Below, one piece after another: positions 14,559 to 29,097 of a DNA stretch of 38,135 nt. Source of the DNA: Anaerotignum sp. (GTDB taxonomy: Bacteria > Bacillota > Clostridia > Lachnospirales > Anaerotignaceae); the NCBI RefSeq assembly GCF_017483025.1, contig NZ_JAFUMA010000085.1:1-38135 (forward strand). The letters are read 5' to 3'. Position numbers and translations under genes: made by a program. The first letter of the stretch is position 1; each line of letters starts with the position of its first letter. The notes beneath the pieces were generated by a model that was not told the origin of the DNA, made no database searches, and worked only from the letters and a program-made list of their open reading frames with translations.

Positions 14559-16658
14559 ATGATGAAGAAAACCGTTCCGGAATATTTTGGCAGTTTGGTA
14601 TTTGATGACAGAGTGATGCGGGCGATGCTGTCTGCGGATGTATACGCCTCCCTGAAAAAGACCATCGATGAAGGGGCAAAACTGGATCTTAGCGTAGCCA
14701 ATGCTGTAGCGATTGCAATGAAAGATTGGGCAGTTGCCAATGGTGCTACCCATTACACCCACTGGTTCCAACCTCTGACTGGAATCACTGCAGAAAAGCA
14801 TGACAGCTTTATCACACCTGCCCCTAATGGCAGCGTTATCATGGAATTTTCCGGCAAGGAACTGATTAAAGGGGAACCTGATGCATCTTCTTTCCCTTCC
14901 GGCGGGCTGAGAGCCACTTTTGAAGCCAGAGGCTACACGGCGTGGGATCCTACTTCCTGTGCCTTTATCAAAGGGAAGACATTATGCATCCCTACAGCCT
15001 TCTGTTCCTATGGCGGGGAAGCCCTGGATAAGAAAACACCTTTGCTGCGCTCCATGCAGGCGTTGAATAAACAGGCTTTGCGTATCCTGCATCTGTTTGG
15101 GAATGATACTGTCAAATGTATCCGCACAGCCGTTGGCCCGGAACAGGAATATTTCCTGATCGATAAGGAAATGTATGAAAAACGAAAAGACCTGTGCTTT
15201 ACAGGCAGAACACTTTTCGGCGCAAAGCCTCCCAAGGGTCAGGAACTGGATGACCATTACTTCGGCGTTATCAAGCCCAGAGTTACGGCTTATATGGAAG
15301 ACCTGAATGAAGAGCTCTGGAAACTGGGCATCCTGGCGAAAACAGAGCATAACGAGGTAGCCCCTGCCCAGCATGAACTGGCGCCAATTTACAGCACAAC
15401 AAATGTAGCCACAGACCATAACCAGCTGACTATGGAGATCATGCAGAAGGTGGCAGCAAAGCACGGCCTGGTTTGCCTGCTCCATGAAAAGCCCTTCGCG
15501 GGGGTGAATGGCAGTGGCAAGCATAACAACTGGTCTATTTCCACAGATCAGGGCGTGAACCTGCTTTCTCCCGGGGATACACCCTATGAAAACGCTCAGT
15601 TCCTGTTGTTCCTGTGCGCAGTCATCAAGGCTGTGGACGACTATCAGGATCTGCTGCGAGTATCCGTTGCAACAGCCGGGAATGACCATCGACTGGGCGC
15701 CAACGAAGCACCTCCCGCCATTGTATCCATCTTCCTGGGGGATGAACTGAATGACATTCTGGAAGCCATCGAAAAAGATGAACCTTATAACGGCGCAGAA
15801 AAGACCCAGATGAAGCTGGGGGTAAAAGTTCTGCCTCGATTCAACAGAGATACCACAGACAGAAACAGAACGTCTCCTTTTGCTTTTACAGGCAATAAAT
15901 TCGAATTCCGTATGGTTGGTTCTTCCGACAGCATTTCCTGTGCAAACATTATGCTGAATACGGCTGTGGCAGAAAGCCTGAAGATTTTTGCCGATGAACT
16001 GGAACAGGCAGGGGAATTTGAAACAGCCCTCCATGCTTTGATCCAGAAAACAATCAAAGACCATAAACGCATTATTTTCAACGGCAATGGCTACGATGAT
16101 GCATGGATCGAAGAGGCGGAAGCAAGGGGCTTAAGCAACTACCGTACCACACCCGATTGTATTCCCCATGTACTGGATCAGAAGAATGTGGATATACTGA
16201 CAGGCCATAAGGTTTTCACCTATGCGGAAATTCGTTCCAGATATGAGATCACTTTGGAAAATTACAGTAAGACTGTCATCATCGAAGCCAATACTATGGT
16301 GGATATGGCGAAAAACGAGATCATTCCCGCAGTGGAAGCCTATGCTCTGGAGCTGGCAAAAACAGCGGCGGCGAAAAAAGCACTGGATGCAGGCCTGGCC
16401 TGCAAATATGAAACAGATCTGGTGAAGAAGCTTTCCGACCTGACAGACCGCATGGCAGAAGCAGCCGATGCCCTGGAAGAAGCACTGCTGGGGCTGGATG
16501 AGGCGGCAGATATTGCGGAAGAAGCCAATATGGTACGAGATACCGTTCTGGTGAAAATGTGTGAATTGAGACTGGCCTGCGACGAAGCAGAAACAGTGAC
16601 AGCGAAAAAATACTGGCCTTTCCCTACTTACGGCGACCTGTTGTTCAGCGTGAAGTAA
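14559..16658 (+). CDS. glnN: Type III glutamine synthetase
   Basis: This 699-residue protein is a glutamine synthetase of the type III class (about 700 residues, hexameric rings), which makes glutamine from glutamate, ammonia and ATP. Class-typical segments are [14 protein letters not shown] (263-276), [16 protein letters not shown] (311-326), a nucleotide-contact region and a long helical C-terminus rich in alanine and glutamate. Two adjacent ATG codons (14559 and 14562) follow AAAGGGG at 14547-14553; the first has the better spacing. The open frame extends upstream through the leader but contains terminator 2, so that part is not coding. It is the first gene of the ten-gene unit and supplies glutamine to the amidotransferases encoded after it. 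Expression should depend on ANTAR antitermination. Confidence 0.95.
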   Translation: MMKKTVPEYFGSLVFDDRVMRAMLSADVYASLKKTIDEGAKLDLSVANAVAIAMKDWAVANGATHYTHWFQPLTGITAEKHDSFITPAPNGSVIMEFSGKELIKGEPDASSFPSGGLRATFEARGYTAWDPTSCAFIKGKTLCIPTAFCSYGGEALDKKTPLLRSMQALNKQALRILHLFGNDTVKCIRTAVGPEQEYFLIDKEMYEKRKDLCFTGRTLFGAKPPKGQELDDHYFGVIKPRVTAYMEDLNEELWKLGILAKTEHNEVAPAQHELAPIYSTTNVATDHNQLTMEIMQKVAAKHGLVCLLHEKPFAGVNGSGKHNNWSISTDQGVNLLSPGDTPYENAQFLLFLCAVIKAVDDYQDLLRVSVATAGNDHRLGANEAPPAIVSIFLGDELNDILEAIEKDEPYNGAEKTQMKLGVKVLPRFNRDTTDRNRTSPFAFTGNKFEFRMVGSSDSISCANIMLNTAVAESLKIFADELEQAGEFETALHALIQKTIKDHKRIIFNGNGYDDAWIEEAEARGLSNYRTTPDCIPHVLDQKNVDILTGHKVFTYAEIRSRYEITLENYSKTVIIEANTMVDMAKNEIIPAVEAYALELAKTAAAKKALDAGLACKYETDLVKKLSDLTDRMAEAADALEEALLGLDEAADIAEEANMVRDTVLVKMCELRLACDEAETVTAKKYWPFPTYGDLLFSVK

Positions 16659-16691
16659 GGGGGCTTTTGATAGAGAAAAGAGGGATAAGAT

Positions 16692-18269
16692 ATGTGTTCC
16701 ATTATGGGGTATTGTTCCAAAGAAGCAGTAAGAGAATTATTTATGAAGGGCTTTCAGCAGACCATTTCCAGAGGACCTGACGACAGCCGTGTGATCGACA
16801 CGGGCAATGGCCTTTTGGGGTTCCATCGTCTATCCATCATGGGGCTGACGCCCTCCGGCATGCAGCCCTTCGAACTGGATGGCAGCTATGTGGTCTGCAA
16901 TGGGGAAATCTACGGTTTCCAGAAATGGAAAGACGAGTTATCCGAAAAATATACCTTCCAGAGCGAATCTGACTGCGAGATCCTGCTGCCTATGTATCGG
17001 GAATATGGCGTGGAGATGTTTGCCAAACTGGATGCGGAATTTGCCTGCATCCTTTATGATGGCGAAACACAGGAATATATCGCAGCCAGAGACCCCATCG
17101 GTATCCGCCCTTTGTACTATGGTTATGATGAAAAAGACGCCATCGTATTTGCCAGTGAGCCAAAAAACCTGGTGGATATTGTAAAGGAAATCATGCCATT
17201 CCCTCCCGGTCATTATTATAAGGACGGTGAATTCATCTGCTACTGCGATATTGCAAAAGTGGAAAAGGTGCTTTCTGATGATCTGGAAACGGTATGTAAA
17301 AACATCCACGACAAGCTGGTGGCGGGGGTAGAAAAAAGACTGGTTGCCGATGCGAAGGTGGGTTTCCTCCTTTCCGGCGGTCTGGATTCCTCTCTGGTGT
17401 GCGCCATTGCGGCAAAGAAAAGTGAAAAGCCTATCCGCACTTTTGCCATTGGCATGAGCGAAGACGCCATCGACCTGAAATATGCAAAGCAGGTGGCAGA
17501 CTTTATCCACAGCGACCATCAGGAGATTATTATCACCAAGGAAGATGTCCTTTCCTCTCTGGAAACAGTCATCCATTTGCTTGGGACTTATGACATTACT
17601 ACTATCCGCGCCAGCATGGGCATGTATCTGATCTGTAAAGCAATCCATGAACAGACAGATATTCGGGTTCTGCTGACAGGGGAAATATCTGATGAATTAT
17701 TTGGGTATAAATATACTGACTTTGCTCCCGATGCGGCGGCCTTCCAGAAGGAAGCGGAAAAGCGTATCCGGGAACTGCATATGTATGATGTGCTGCGGGC
17801 AGACCGTTGTATTTCCGTCAATGCACTGGAAGCCAGAGTGCCCTTCGGCGATCTGGATTTCGTGAAATACGTTATGGCGGTCGATCCGGAATTGAAGCTG
17901 AATAAATATGGCAAGGGCAAATATCTGCTGCGCCATGCCTTTGAAGGGGATTACCTTCCCGAAGGTATCCTCTGGAGAGAAAAAGCAGCCTTTTCCGACG
18001 CAGTGGGTCATTCCATGGTGGATTACCTGAAGGAATATGCGGAAAGCTATTATTCCGATGAAGCATTTGAAGAAAAACGGCAAAAATATTCCCATGCACA
18101 GCCTTTTACAAAAGAATCTCTGCTGTATCGGGAAATTTTTGAAAAATATTATCCGAATCAGGCAAAAATGATTGTAGATTTTTGGATGCCCAATAAGGAA
18201 TGGGAAGGCTGTAACGTAGACGACCCCTCCGCAAGGGTACTGGCAAACTACGGCGATAGCGGCAAATAA
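16692..18269 (+). CDS. asnB: Asparagine synthase, glutamine-hydrolysing
   Basis: The 525-residue enzyme makes asparagine from aspartate, ATP and glutamine. It begins MCSIMGY, so Cys2 becomes the N-terminal nucleophile of the class II glutaminase domain (1 to about 200; RGPDD at 27-31, NGEIYGF at 70-76). The synthetase domain has the pyrophosphate loop SGGLDSS (228-234) and the LLTGEISDELFGY segment. The length matches bacterial AsnB proteins. AGAGGGAT precedes the ATG at 16692, 33 bases after glnN. The position directly after glutamine synthetase fits consumption of newly made glutamine. Confidence 0.95.
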   Translation: MCSIMGYCSKEAVRELFMKGFQQTISRGPDDSRVIDTGNGLLGFHRLSIMGLTPSGMQPFELDGSYVVCNGEIYGFQKWKDELSEKYTFQSESDCEILLPMYREYGVEMFAKLDAEFACILYDGETQEYIAARDPIGIRPLYYGYDEKDAIVFASEPKNLVDIVKEIMPFPPGHYYKDGEFICYCDIAKVEKVLSDDLETVCKNIHDKLVAGVEKRLVADAKVGFLLSGGLDSSLVCAIAAKKSEKPIRTFAIGMSEDAIDLKYAKQVADFIHSDHQEIIITKEDVLSSLETVIHLLGTYDITTIRASMGMYLICKAIHEQTDIRVLLTGEISDELFGYKYTDFAPDAAAFQKEAEKRIRELHMYDVLRADRCISVNALEARVPFGDLDFVKYVMAVDPELKLNKYGKGKYLLRHAFEGDYLPEGILWREKAAFSDAVGHSMVDYLKEYAESYYSDEAFEEKRQKYSHAQPFTKESLLYREIFEKYYPNQAKMIVDFWMPNKEWEGCNVDDPSARVLANYGDSGK

Positions 18270-18287
18270 GAAAGGAAGCGGAAATAA

Positions 18288-19001
18288 ATGAAACAAGGAA
18301 AACAAATCTACGAAGGAAAAGCGAAAAAGGTCTATCGTACCGATGATCCTCGTTTTCTGATCGTATCTTATAAGGACGATGCCACAGCTTTCAATGGGCT
18401 GAAAAAAGGCACTATCGTTGGCAAAGGCGTCATCAATAATAAAATGAGCAATCTGCTGATGCAGAGACTGGAAAAGGCGGGCATCCCCACCCATTTCGTT
18501 CTGGAGCTGAGTGACAGAGAAACGCTGGTAAAGAAAGTTTCCATCGTGCCTCTGGAAGTCATCATCCGTAATATCGCCGCAGGCTCTTTCTCTAAGAGAT
18601 ATGGCGTGGAAGAAGGTCAGAAATTTGATGTGCCTACTATTGAATTTTCCTACAAAAATGATGACTTGGGAGACCCTCTGCTGAATAAAGCCCACGCCAT
18701 TGCCATGAAGCTGGCAACGGAAGAAGAAATCGCCACCATTGAAAAATATGCCTTTGCCGTCAATGAAGAGCTGAAAAAATTCTGGGCGGAATGTGGCGTA
18801 ACGTTGGTGGATTTTAAACTGGAATTTGGCAGACTGGCCGATGGTACCATTGTTCTGGCCGATGAGATCAGCCCCGATACCTGCCGCCTGTGGGACATGA
18901 AAACAGGCGAAAAGCTGGATAAGGACAGATTCCGCAGAGATCTGGGCGGCGTAGAGGATGCTTACAGCGAAGTGATGAAGCGTCTTCTGCAGCATATTTA
19001 A
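18288..19001 (+). CDS. purC: SAICAR synthetase
   Basis: The 237-residue protein is phosphoribosylaminoimidazole-succinocarboxamide synthase, which joins aspartate to CAIR in purine synthesis. Typical segments are YEGKAKKVY near the N-terminus, EVIIRNIAAGSFSKRYGVEEG in the middle, and LVDFKLEFGR and LADEISPDTCRLWD toward the C-terminus. The length is standard for the single-domain bacterial enzyme. It starts 18 bases after asnB with AAGGAAGCGG upstream. Other genes for the early purine steps, except purF, are not in this window, so the pathway is split between loci. Confidence 0.95.
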   Translation: MKQGKQIYEGKAKKVYRTDDPRFLIVSYKDDATAFNGLKKGTIVGKGVINNKMSNLLMQRLEKAGIPTHFVLELSDRETLVKKVSIVPLEVIIRNIAAGSFSKRYGVEEGQKFDVPTIEFSYKNDDLGDPLLNKAHAIAMKLATEEEIATIEKYAFAVNEELKKFWAECGVTLVDFKLEFGRLADGTIVLADEISPDTCRLWDMKTGEKLDKDRFRRDLGGVEDAYSEVMKRLLQHI

Positions 19002-19013
19002 GGAGATGATTCT

Positions 19014-20294
19014 ATGAAGAATTGTGCAATCGTTGGGATCAACTGGGGCGACGAAGGAAAAGGCCGCATGGTTGACCTCCTGACAGAAAAATATGATATC
19101 GTTGTTCGTTTTCAGGGCGGCGGCAATGCAGGCCATACAGTCGTGAATGAATATGGGAAATTTATGCTGCATCTTCTGCCTTCCGGCATTTTCCGAAAAG
19201 GAGTCATCAATATTCTGGGCAATGGCGTTGCCCTTGACCCGGAAAATCTTTGGGTGGAAATGCAGGATGTGGTGAAGCAGGGCGTTTCTCTGACCCCTGA
19301 AAATCTAAAGATCAGCGATAGAGCATCCATCCTGCTGCCCTGGCACAGAGACCTGGATGCCCTGGAGGAACAGCGCCTGCAGGATAAAAAATACGGCTCT
19401 ACAAAACAGGGCATTGCCCCTTTTTATTCCGATAAATTCCAGAAGAAAACCATTCTGGCAGGGGAACTGTTCTATCCTGAAGAACTGAAAGCCCATCTGG
19501 CAGACCTGCTGGAATGGAAAAACCTGACTCTGACAAAGGTTTACGATGCAGAGCCTTACACCATGGAAATGCTGGAAAAATGGATAGAGGAATATTGCGA
19601 AAAGATCAAACCTTTCATCTGCGATACCACAGCGATTCTGAAAGAAGCTCAGAAGGAAGGCAAAGGCATCCTGTTTGAAGCCCAGTTGGGTTCTCTGAGA
19701 GATTTGGATTATGGCATCTATCCCTATACCACATCTTCCAATACCACAGCGGCTTATATCCCTATTGGCTCCGGACTGCCTTCTGCCCATGTTTCTGATA
19801 TCGTGGGCGTGGTAAAGGCATATTCTACCTGTGTGGGGGAAGGACCTTTCGTTTGTGAAATGTTCGGGGACGAAGCGGAAGAACTGCGAAAAGCCGGCTT
19901 TGAATACGGCGCAAAAACAGGCAGACCCCGCCGCGTTGGCCCTATGGATATCGTAGCCACGAAATATGGCGTGAAGGTGCAGGATGCGACGGAGATCGCT
20001 CTGACAAAACTGGATGTCCTCAGCTACATGGATAAAATTCCTGTTTGCACCCATTATGTTTTGGATGGGAAGAAGACCGACGAATTCCCGTTCCCTGTTG
20101 CTTTGAACGAAGCAAAGCCTGTTATTGAATATTTCGACGGCTGGAAATGCGACATTTCTAAGGCTCGTACCTGGGAAGAACTGCCCAAACAGGCCCAGGA
20201 CTATGTAACATTTATCGAAAAAGCCATCGGTTGCCCTATCACATATGTTTCCGTTGGCCCTGAAAGAGACAGTATCATCATCAGAAGTAAGTAA
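19014..20294 (+). CDS. purA: Adenylosuccinate synthetase
   Basis: The 426-residue enzyme condenses IMP and aspartate with GTP. The N-terminal GTP-loop segment is WGDEGKGRMVDLL and is followed by FQGGGNAGHTVV, where most relatives have QGGNNAGHT or QGGANAGHT. The GRPRRVGPMDIVA segment resembles the substrate-binding region. It lies 12 bases after purC with AAGGAGATG before the ATG. With purB it converts IMP to AMP, drawing nitrogen from aspartate. Confidence 0.95.
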   Translation: MKNCAIVGINWGDEGKGRMVDLLTEKYDIVVRFQGGGNAGHTVVNEYGKFMLHLLPSGIFRKGVINILGNGVALDPENLWVEMQDVVKQGVSLTPENLKISDRASILLPWHRDLDALEEQRLQDKKYGSTKQGIAPFYSDKFQKKTILAGELFYPEELKAHLADLLEWKNLTLTKVYDAEPYTMEMLEKWIEEYCEKIKPFICDTTAILKEAQKEGKGILFEAQLGSLRDLDYGIYPYTTSSNTTAAYIPIGSGLPSAHVSDIVGVVKAYSTCVGEGPFVCEMFGDEAEELRKAGFEYGAKTGRPRRVGPMDIVATKYGVKVQDATEIALTKLDVLSYMDKIPVCTHYVLDGKKTDEFPFPVALNEAKPVIEYFDGWKCDISKARTWEELPKQAQDYVTFIEKAIGCPITYVSVGPERDSIIIRSK

Positions 20295-20305
20295 GGAGAA
20301 TTCCT

Positions 20306-21721
20306 ATGAAAAAGAAATACGAATCCCCGTTGGCTTCCCGCTATGCCTCCGATTATATGCTGGAGCTGTTCTCCGCTGATACCCGCTATCAGACATGGCG
20401 GAAGCTGTGGGTTTCCCTGGCAAAGGCGGAAAAAGAACTGGGTCTGCCCATCAAAGAGGAACAGGTCAGGGATCTGGAAACCCATATCGAAGATATCGAC
20501 TATGAATGTGTGAAACAGAGAGAAAAAGAAGTGCGTCATGATGTGATGGCCCATGTATATGCCTATGGCAAGGTGGCACCTTCCGCCGCAGGCATCATCC
20601 ATCTGGGGGCGACTAGCTGCTATGTAACAGATAATGCAGACCTGGTCATTTACAGAGATGGCCTGCGCTATCTGAGAAAAGAATTGCTGCAGGTCATTGC
20701 CAATTTGGCGGATTTCGCAGAAAAATATAAAGCTCTGCCTACTTTGGGATATACCCATTATCAGCCTGCACAGTTGGTGACAGTAGGCAAACGGGCCACC
20801 CTTTGGATGCAGGATTTTCTTTCCGACTTGGAAGAACTTGATTTTGTTATCGAAAGCATGAAATTCCTTGGCTGCCGCGGCACCACAGGTACAGAAGCCA
20901 GCTTTGTAGACCTCTTTGAAGGGGATACAGAAAAAATTGAAGAAATGAACAGAAAAATTGCCGCAGATTTTGGATTTGCGGAATGTTTTGCTGTCTGCGG
21001 GCAGACTTATCCCAGAAAAGTGGACAGCCGCATTTTGAACTGCCTTTCTTCCATCGCTCAGAGCTGCTATCGTATGGCGAATGATATCCGTCTGCTGCAG
21101 CATGACAGACAGGTAGAAGAACCCTTTGAAAAAAATCAGATTGGTTCCTCTGCCATGGCCTATAAGAGAAACCCCATGCGCAGTGAACGTATCTGTTCTC
21201 TATCTCGTTATCTGATGGCAGATGCCATGAATGCACCTATGACAGCATCCGTGCAGTGGCTGGAACGCACACTGGATGATTCCGCCAACCGTCGCATTTC
21301 CATGCCCGAAGGCTTCCTCTGTGCCGATGCCATTCTGAGATTGGCGCAGAATGTGACCGATGGTCTGCATGTCAATGAAAAAATCGTAGAAAGAACAGTA
21401 AAAGAATATCTGCCTTTCATCGCGACGGAAAACCTGATGATGGAAGCAGTAAAACGGGGCGGCGACAGACAGGAAATTCACGAAATTATCCGTACCTGCT
21501 CCCACGAAGCAACAGCAAAAATGAAAAATGGCGAGGATTGCGACCTTTTGGCGCGTCTGGCGGCCCAGAAGGAATTTGGCCTGACGGAAGCAGAAATGGA
21601 ACAGCTCCTTGCCCCTGAACTTTACATCGGCAGATGCCCCGAACAGGTAGATGCATTCCTTGCAAAGGTACGTCCTCTGCTTTCTGAAGTATCCAAAGAA
21701 ACGGTAGAGATCAATTTGTAA
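20306..21721 (+). CDS. purB: Adenylosuccinate lyase
   Basis: The 471-residue enzyme releases fumarate from SAICAR and from adenylosuccinate, so it follows both PurC and PurA. The superfamily signature GSSAMAYKRNPMRSE is present (residues about 281-295), as are HDVMAHVYAYG and the TTGTEASF region. It begins 11 bases after purA with AAGGAGAATTCCT upstream of the ATG. It belongs to the fumarase/aspartase superfamily and should act as a homotetramer. Confidence 0.95.
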   Translation: MKKKYESPLASRYASDYMLELFSADTRYQTWRKLWVSLAKAEKELGLPIKEEQVRDLETHIEDIDYECVKQREKEVRHDVMAHVYAYGKVAPSAAGIIHLGATSCYVTDNADLVIYRDGLRYLRKELLQVIANLADFAEKYKALPTLGYTHYQPAQLVTVGKRATLWMQDFLSDLEELDFVIESMKFLGCRGTTGTEASFVDLFEGDTEKIEEMNRKIAADFGFAECFAVCGQTYPRKVDSRILNCLSSIAQSCYRMANDIRLLQHDRQVEEPFEKNQIGSSAMAYKRNPMRSERICSLSRYLMADAMNAPMTASVQWLERTLDDSANRRISMPEGFLCADAILRLAQNVTDGLHVNEKIVERTVKEYLPFIATENLMMEAVKRGGDRQEIHEIIRTCSHEATAKMKNGEDCDLLARLAAQKEFGLTEAEMEQLLAPELYIGRCPEQVDAFLAKVRPLLSEVSKETVEINL

Positions 21722-24807
<3,086 letters not shown>

Positions 24808-24808
24808 C

Positions 24809-25921
24809 ATGGGTAAGGAATTCAATAGAAAAATCATTTTGGAAGATGGCAGTGAATATTACGGCTACGCTTTTGGATACGAAGGGCAGAAGGTCTGCGA
24901 GATCGTGTTCAATACTTCCATGGTTGGGTATCAGGAGATCCTTTCCGACCCATCTTATACAGATCAGGCAGTAGTCATGACGTATCCCCTGATCGGCAAT
25001 TATGGCATGGCAGATGATGATTATGAAACCATCACGCCTACCATCGGCGGGCTGATCGTAAGAGAATACAACGATTTTCCCTCCAATTTCAGAAGCACTG
25101 CTACGCTTTCTGAAGTCATGAAAAAATATAACATCGCCGGTATTTCTGGTGTGGATACCAGAAAACTGACCCGTTCTATCCGCGACTATGGCAGCAGAAA
25201 GGTTCTGCTGGCACATGCGGCTTTGCCCTTGGAAGAAGGGCTGAAGATCCTGGCGGAAAGTCCCATGCCTTCCGGCGAAGTGGCAAGGGTCAGCTGTAAA
25301 ACATTGTGGCACGCGAAAGTACCTAATGAAAAATATCGCGTGGTTGCCATTGACTGCGGCATGAAGCAGAATATCGTCCGTTCTTTGAACAAACGGGGCT
25401 GCAGTGTCACCATTGTTCCCTGGAACACAACAGCGGAGCAGATCAACCAGCTGGCACCCGACGGGGTGTTCCTTTCCAATGGCCCCGGCAACCCGGAAGA
25501 GGTGCAGCCTGTGATCGAAACAGTGCGAAAGCTGCGGGGCAAATATCCTATTTTTGGCATCTGCCTTGGCCATCAGGTCATTTCTCTGGCCTATGGCGGC
25601 AAAACCTATAAGCTGAAATTTGGACATCGCGGCGGGAATCATCCTGTGCGGAATCTGGAAACCAATAAAATCGAAATCACCTCTCAAAACCATTCCTACG
25701 CTGTAGATACGGAAAGCCTGAAGGGGACAGATTTGACTGTTACCCATATCAACATTCTGGATGATACCATCGAAGGTGTGAAATGCGAGAGAGATCATAT
25801 ATTCAGTGTGCAGTATCATCCGGAAAGTGCGCCCGGTCCTCAGGACAGCGGGTATCTTTTCGATCAGTTTATCAAAATGATGGAGGTAGAAAAGAACCAT
25901 GCCGAAAAGAACAGATATTAA
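24809..25921 (+). CDS. carA: Carbamoyl-phosphate synthase small (glutaminase) subunit
   Basis: The 370-residue subunit hydrolyses glutamine and passes ammonia to CarB. The N-terminal part has the family segments [13 protein letters not shown] and [17 protein letters not shown]. The C-terminal class I glutaminase has GICLGHQ with Cys252 and [12 protein letters not shown] with the histidine. The ATG at 24809 is one base after the purF stop and follows GAGGAAAGGGG; a longer frame would run back into purF and is not used. It overlaps carB by 23 bases. Confidence 0.95.
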   Translation: MGKEFNRKIILEDGSEYYGYAFGYEGQKVCEIVFNTSMVGYQEILSDPSYTDQAVVMTYPLIGNYGMADDDYETITPTIGGLIVREYNDFPSNFRSTATLSEVMKKYNIAGISGVDTRKLTRSIRDYGSRKVLLAHAALPLEEGLKILAESPMPSGEVARVSCKTLWHAKVPNEKYRVVAIDCGMKQNIVRSLNKRGCSVTIVPWNTTAEQINQLAPDGVFLSNGPGNPEEVQPVIETVRKLRGKYPIFGICLGHQVISLAYGGKTYKLKFGHRGGNHPVRNLETNKIEITSQNHSYAVDTESLKGTDLTVTHINILDDTIEGVKCERDHIFSVQYHPESAPGPQDSGYLFDQFIKMMEVEKNHAEKNRY

Positions 25922-28900
25922 AAAGGTACTTGTCATTGGTTCCGGGCCCATCGTCATCGGTCAGGCTGCGGAATTCGACTATGCCGGCACTCAGGCCTGC
26001 CTTGCCCTGAAGGAAGAAGGCTATGAAGTGCTTCTTTGCAATTCCAACCCTGCCACCATCATGACGGATACTTCCATTGCCCATCAGGTCTATATGGAAC
26101 CTCTGACACTGGAATATATTGCGAAAATCATCCGTTATGAACGTCCGGATGCTATTTTGCCCGGTATTGGCGGGCAGACAGGTCTGAACCTTGCGATGCA
26201 GCTGGAAAAGAAGGGCATCCTGAAAGAATGTCAGGTGGAACTCCTGGGGACAAAAAGCAGCAGTATCGAACAGGCGGAAGACCGCGAACTGTTCAAGGAG
26301 CTCTGCGAAAAACTGGGCGAACCTGTCCTGCCTTCCGATGTGGCAAATTCCATTGAAGAAGGGTTAAAGGTAGCAGAAAGTATCGGCTATCCTGTTGTGC
26401 TGCGTCCTGCCTTCACCTTGGGCGGCACCGGCGGCGGCTTTGCCGATAGTGAAGAAGAATTCATTCCTATGATGAAAAATGCCCTGACGCTTTCCCCTGT
26501 GCATCAGGTTCTGATCGAAAAGAGCATCAAGGGCTATAAAGAAATTGAATATGAAGTGATACGGGACAGCAACGACACAGCTATCACCATCTGTAATATG
26601 GAAAATCTTGACCCCGTTGGCATCCATACGGGCGATTCCATCGTCGTTTGTCCTTCCCAGACTTTGACCAACAAGGAATATCACATGCTGCGGGACAGTG
26701 CCCTGAAAATCATTCGTGCGTTGGAGATCGAAGGGGGCTGCAATGTACAGTTTGCTTTAGACCCTGAATCTTTTCAATACTACCTGATCGAGGTCAATCC
26801 CCGTGTATCCCGTTCCTCTGCATTGGCATCCAAGGCCAGCGGTTATCCTATCGCTCGTGTTTCTGCGAAGATCGGCGTGGGTATGACGCTGGATGAAATT
26901 CAGATCGCCAATACGCCTGCATCCTTCGAACCTGCCCTGGACTACGTGGTAACGAAAATGCCTCGTTTCCCCTTCGATAAATTTGCGGATGCAAATAATT
27001 CCCTGAGTACACAGATGAAAGCTACAGGGGAAGTCATGAGCATCGGCAGAACCTTTGAAGAAAGCCTGCTGAAGGCCATCCGCTCTCTGGAAATCGGTCT
27101 GTATCATCTGGAACATCATAAGTTTGATGATTGGACAGAGGATGCCTTGATGGATTATATCAAGATCGGCACCGACGATCGTATCTATGCCATTGCAAAG
27201 CTGCTGCGCATGGGCTGCAGCGTGGAAGAAATCAAGAAAGCAACGAAGATCGACCTGTTTTTCCTCAGAAAGCTGAAAAATATTGTGGAAAAAGAGAAGG
27301 AGATCAAAGCAAACTGTGGAAATATCGAAATTTTGCGGGAAGCAAAGAAAATGGGCTTTGCCGATAAAACTGTTGCACAGCTCTGGGATAAAAAAGAAAC
27401 AGAGATTTTTGACATGCGAAAAGAAGCGGGCATCCTGCCTGTATATAAAATGATCGATACCTGTGCTTCCGAATTCGAAAGCTATATCCCTTATTTTTAC
27501 TCCACTTATGAAAAAGAAAACGAATCTATCGTTTCGGAGAAGAAGAAGGTCATCGTGTTGGGCTCCGGTCCTATCCGCATCGGGCAGGGGGTAGAATTCG
27601 ACTATTCCACCGTACATGCGGTGCAGACCATTCAGAAGGCGGGCTATGAAGCTATCATCATCAACAATAACCCAGAAACGGTTTCCACGGATTACACCTG
27701 TTCCGATAAGCTGTATTTTGAACCCCTTTGCGTGGAGGATGTGATGAACGTCATCGATCTGGAGCAGCCAGAAGGTGTCATTGCCACTCTGGGCGGCCAG
27801 ACTGCCATCAATCTGGCGGCACCTTTGGAGGAAAGAGGCGTGAAGATCATCGGCACAGACTGCGACGCCATCGAACGGGCAGAAAACAGAGATGCCTTTG
27901 AAAAGCTTCTGGCAGAATTGGGCATCCCCCAGCCCAAAGGACAGGCGGTCACCAGCATCGAAGCAGGCATCAAAGCGGCGGAAGAGATCGGCTATCCTGT
28001 TCTGGTGCGTCCCAGCTTTGTTCTGGGCGGCAGGGCCATGCGGATCGTTGCCAAAGAAGAGCAGCTGCGTCATTATCTGAAAACAGCCGTAGAAATCGAT
28101 GAAGACAAGCCTGTTCTGGTGGATAAATATATCCGCGGGAAAGAGGTGGAGGTGGACGCCATCTGCGACGGGAACCGCGTCTTTATTCCCGGCATCATGG
28201 AGTTGGTAGAACGTACGGGCATCCATTCCGGTGACTCTATCAGTGTGTATCCTTCCTTCAGCATTTCCGATAGGGTAAAAGAAAAAATCATTGATTATAC
28301 GAAAAAATTGGGGCTGGGCATTGGCATTATTGGCCTGTTCAATATCCAGTTCATCGTAGATAAAGAAGAAAATGTGTATATTATTGAAGTGAATCCCCGT
28401 TCCTCCCGTACGGTGCCTTTCCTTTCCAAGGCAACGGGTTACAGCCTGGCGGATATCGCCACATATGTTATTCTGGGCAAGAGCCTGGTGGAACAGGGCA
28501 TTTTCAAGGCATATCCAGAAGAAAAGGGACGTTATTATGTAAAAGCGCCTGCCTTCTCCTTCTCCAAGCTGAACGGCATGGATGCATATTTGTCTCCTGA
28601 AATGAAATCCACAGGGGAGGCCATCGGCTATGATACGAAGCTCCATCGCGCTATGTATAAGGCCATGCTGGCATCGGGCATCCGCATGCAGAATTACGGA
28701 ACCGTTCTGGTCACCCTGGCGGATGAGGATAAGGAAGAGGCTTTGCCCCTGATCCGCCGTTTTTATGAGATGGGCTTCAATATCGAGGCCACGGCAGGCA
28801 CAGCCGCTTTCCTGAAAGGCAAGGGCATCCGCACCAGAGTGCGCGGGAAGCTGAGTGAAGGCAGTGAAGAAATTTTGGAATCCATCCGGGCAGGCTATGT

Positions 28901-29078
28901 CAGCTATGTCATCAATACTAGAGCCATCCTTTCCGGCATCCATAACGAGGACGGGGTAGCCATTCGCCGCTGTGCCAGTGAAAATAATGTGACGATGTTT
29001 ACATCTTTGGATACTGTTCGGGTGCTTCTGGATGTTCTGGAAGAGATCACTATGGGGATCAGTTTGATCAGCGATTGA
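25899..29078 (+). CDS. carB: Carbamoyl-phosphate synthase large subunit
   Basis: The 1059-residue subunit makes carbamoyl phosphate for pyrimidines and arginine from bicarbonate, ammonia and two ATP. Two homologous ATP-grasp halves are visible: [19 protein letters not shown] near the start and [19 protein letters not shown] near residue 550, each followed by an IEVNPR motif. An oligomerisation region lies between them and an allosteric MGS-like domain forms the last 130 residues or so. The length is standard. ATGGAGG within carA serves as the ribosome binding site, so the pair is translationally coupled. Confidence 0.96.
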   Translation: MPKRTDIKKVLVIGSGPIVIGQAAEFDYAGTQACLALKEEGYEVLLCNSNPATIMTDTSIAHQVYMEPLTLEYIAKIIRYERPDAILPGIGGQTGLNLAMQLEKKGILKECQVELLGTKSSSIEQAEDRELFKELCEKLGEPVLPSDVANSIEEGLKVAESIGYPVVLRPAFTLGGTGGGFADSEEEFIPMMKNALTLSPVHQVLIEKSIKGYKEIEYEVIRDSNDTAITICNMENLDPVGIHTGDSIVVCPSQTLTNKEYHMLRDSALKIIRALEIEGGCNVQFALDPESFQYYLIEVNPRVSRSSALASKASGYPIARVSAKIGVGMTLDEIQIANTPASFEPALDYVVTKMPRFPFDKFADANNSLSTQMKATGEVMSIGRTFEESLLKAIRSLEIGLYHLEHHKFDDWTEDALMDYIKIGTDDRIYAIAKLLRMGCSVEEIKKATKIDLFFLRKLKNIVEKEKEIKANCGNIEILREAKKMGFADKTVAQLWDKKETEIFDMRKEAGILPVYKMIDTCASEFESYIPYFYSTYEKENESIVSEKKKVIVLGSGPIRIGQGVEFDYSTVHAVQTIQKAGYEAIIINNNPETVSTDYTCSDKLYFEPLCVEDVMNVIDLEQPEGVIATLGGQTAINLAAPLEERGVKIIGTDCDAIERAENRDAFEKLLAELGIPQPKGQAVTSIEAGIKAAEEIGYPVLVRPSFVLGGRAMRIVAKEEQLRHYLKTAVEIDEDKPVLVDKYIRGKEVEVDAICDGNRVFIPGIMELVERTGIHSGDSISVYPSFSISDRVKEKIIDYTKKLGLGIGIIGLFNIQFIVDKEENVYIIEVNPRSSRTVPFLSKATGYSLADIATYVILGKSLVEQGIFKAYPEEKGRYYVKAPAFSFSKLNGMDAYLSPEMKSTGEAIGYDTKLHRAMYKAMLASGIRMQNYGTVLVTLADEDKEEALPLIRRFYEMGFNIEATAGTAAFLKGKGIRTRVRGKLSEGSEEILESIRAGYVSYVINTRAILSGIHNEDGVAIRRCASENNVTMFTSLDTVRVLLDVLEEITMGISLISD

Positions 29079-29097
29079 TGGAGGAAGGTGGAAAGAT

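Noticed and set aside
26757..28943. Minus-strand frame of 728 codons opposite carB
   Set aside because: Antisense shadow of a highly conserved gene with biased codon use; no ribosome binding site and no family resemblance.
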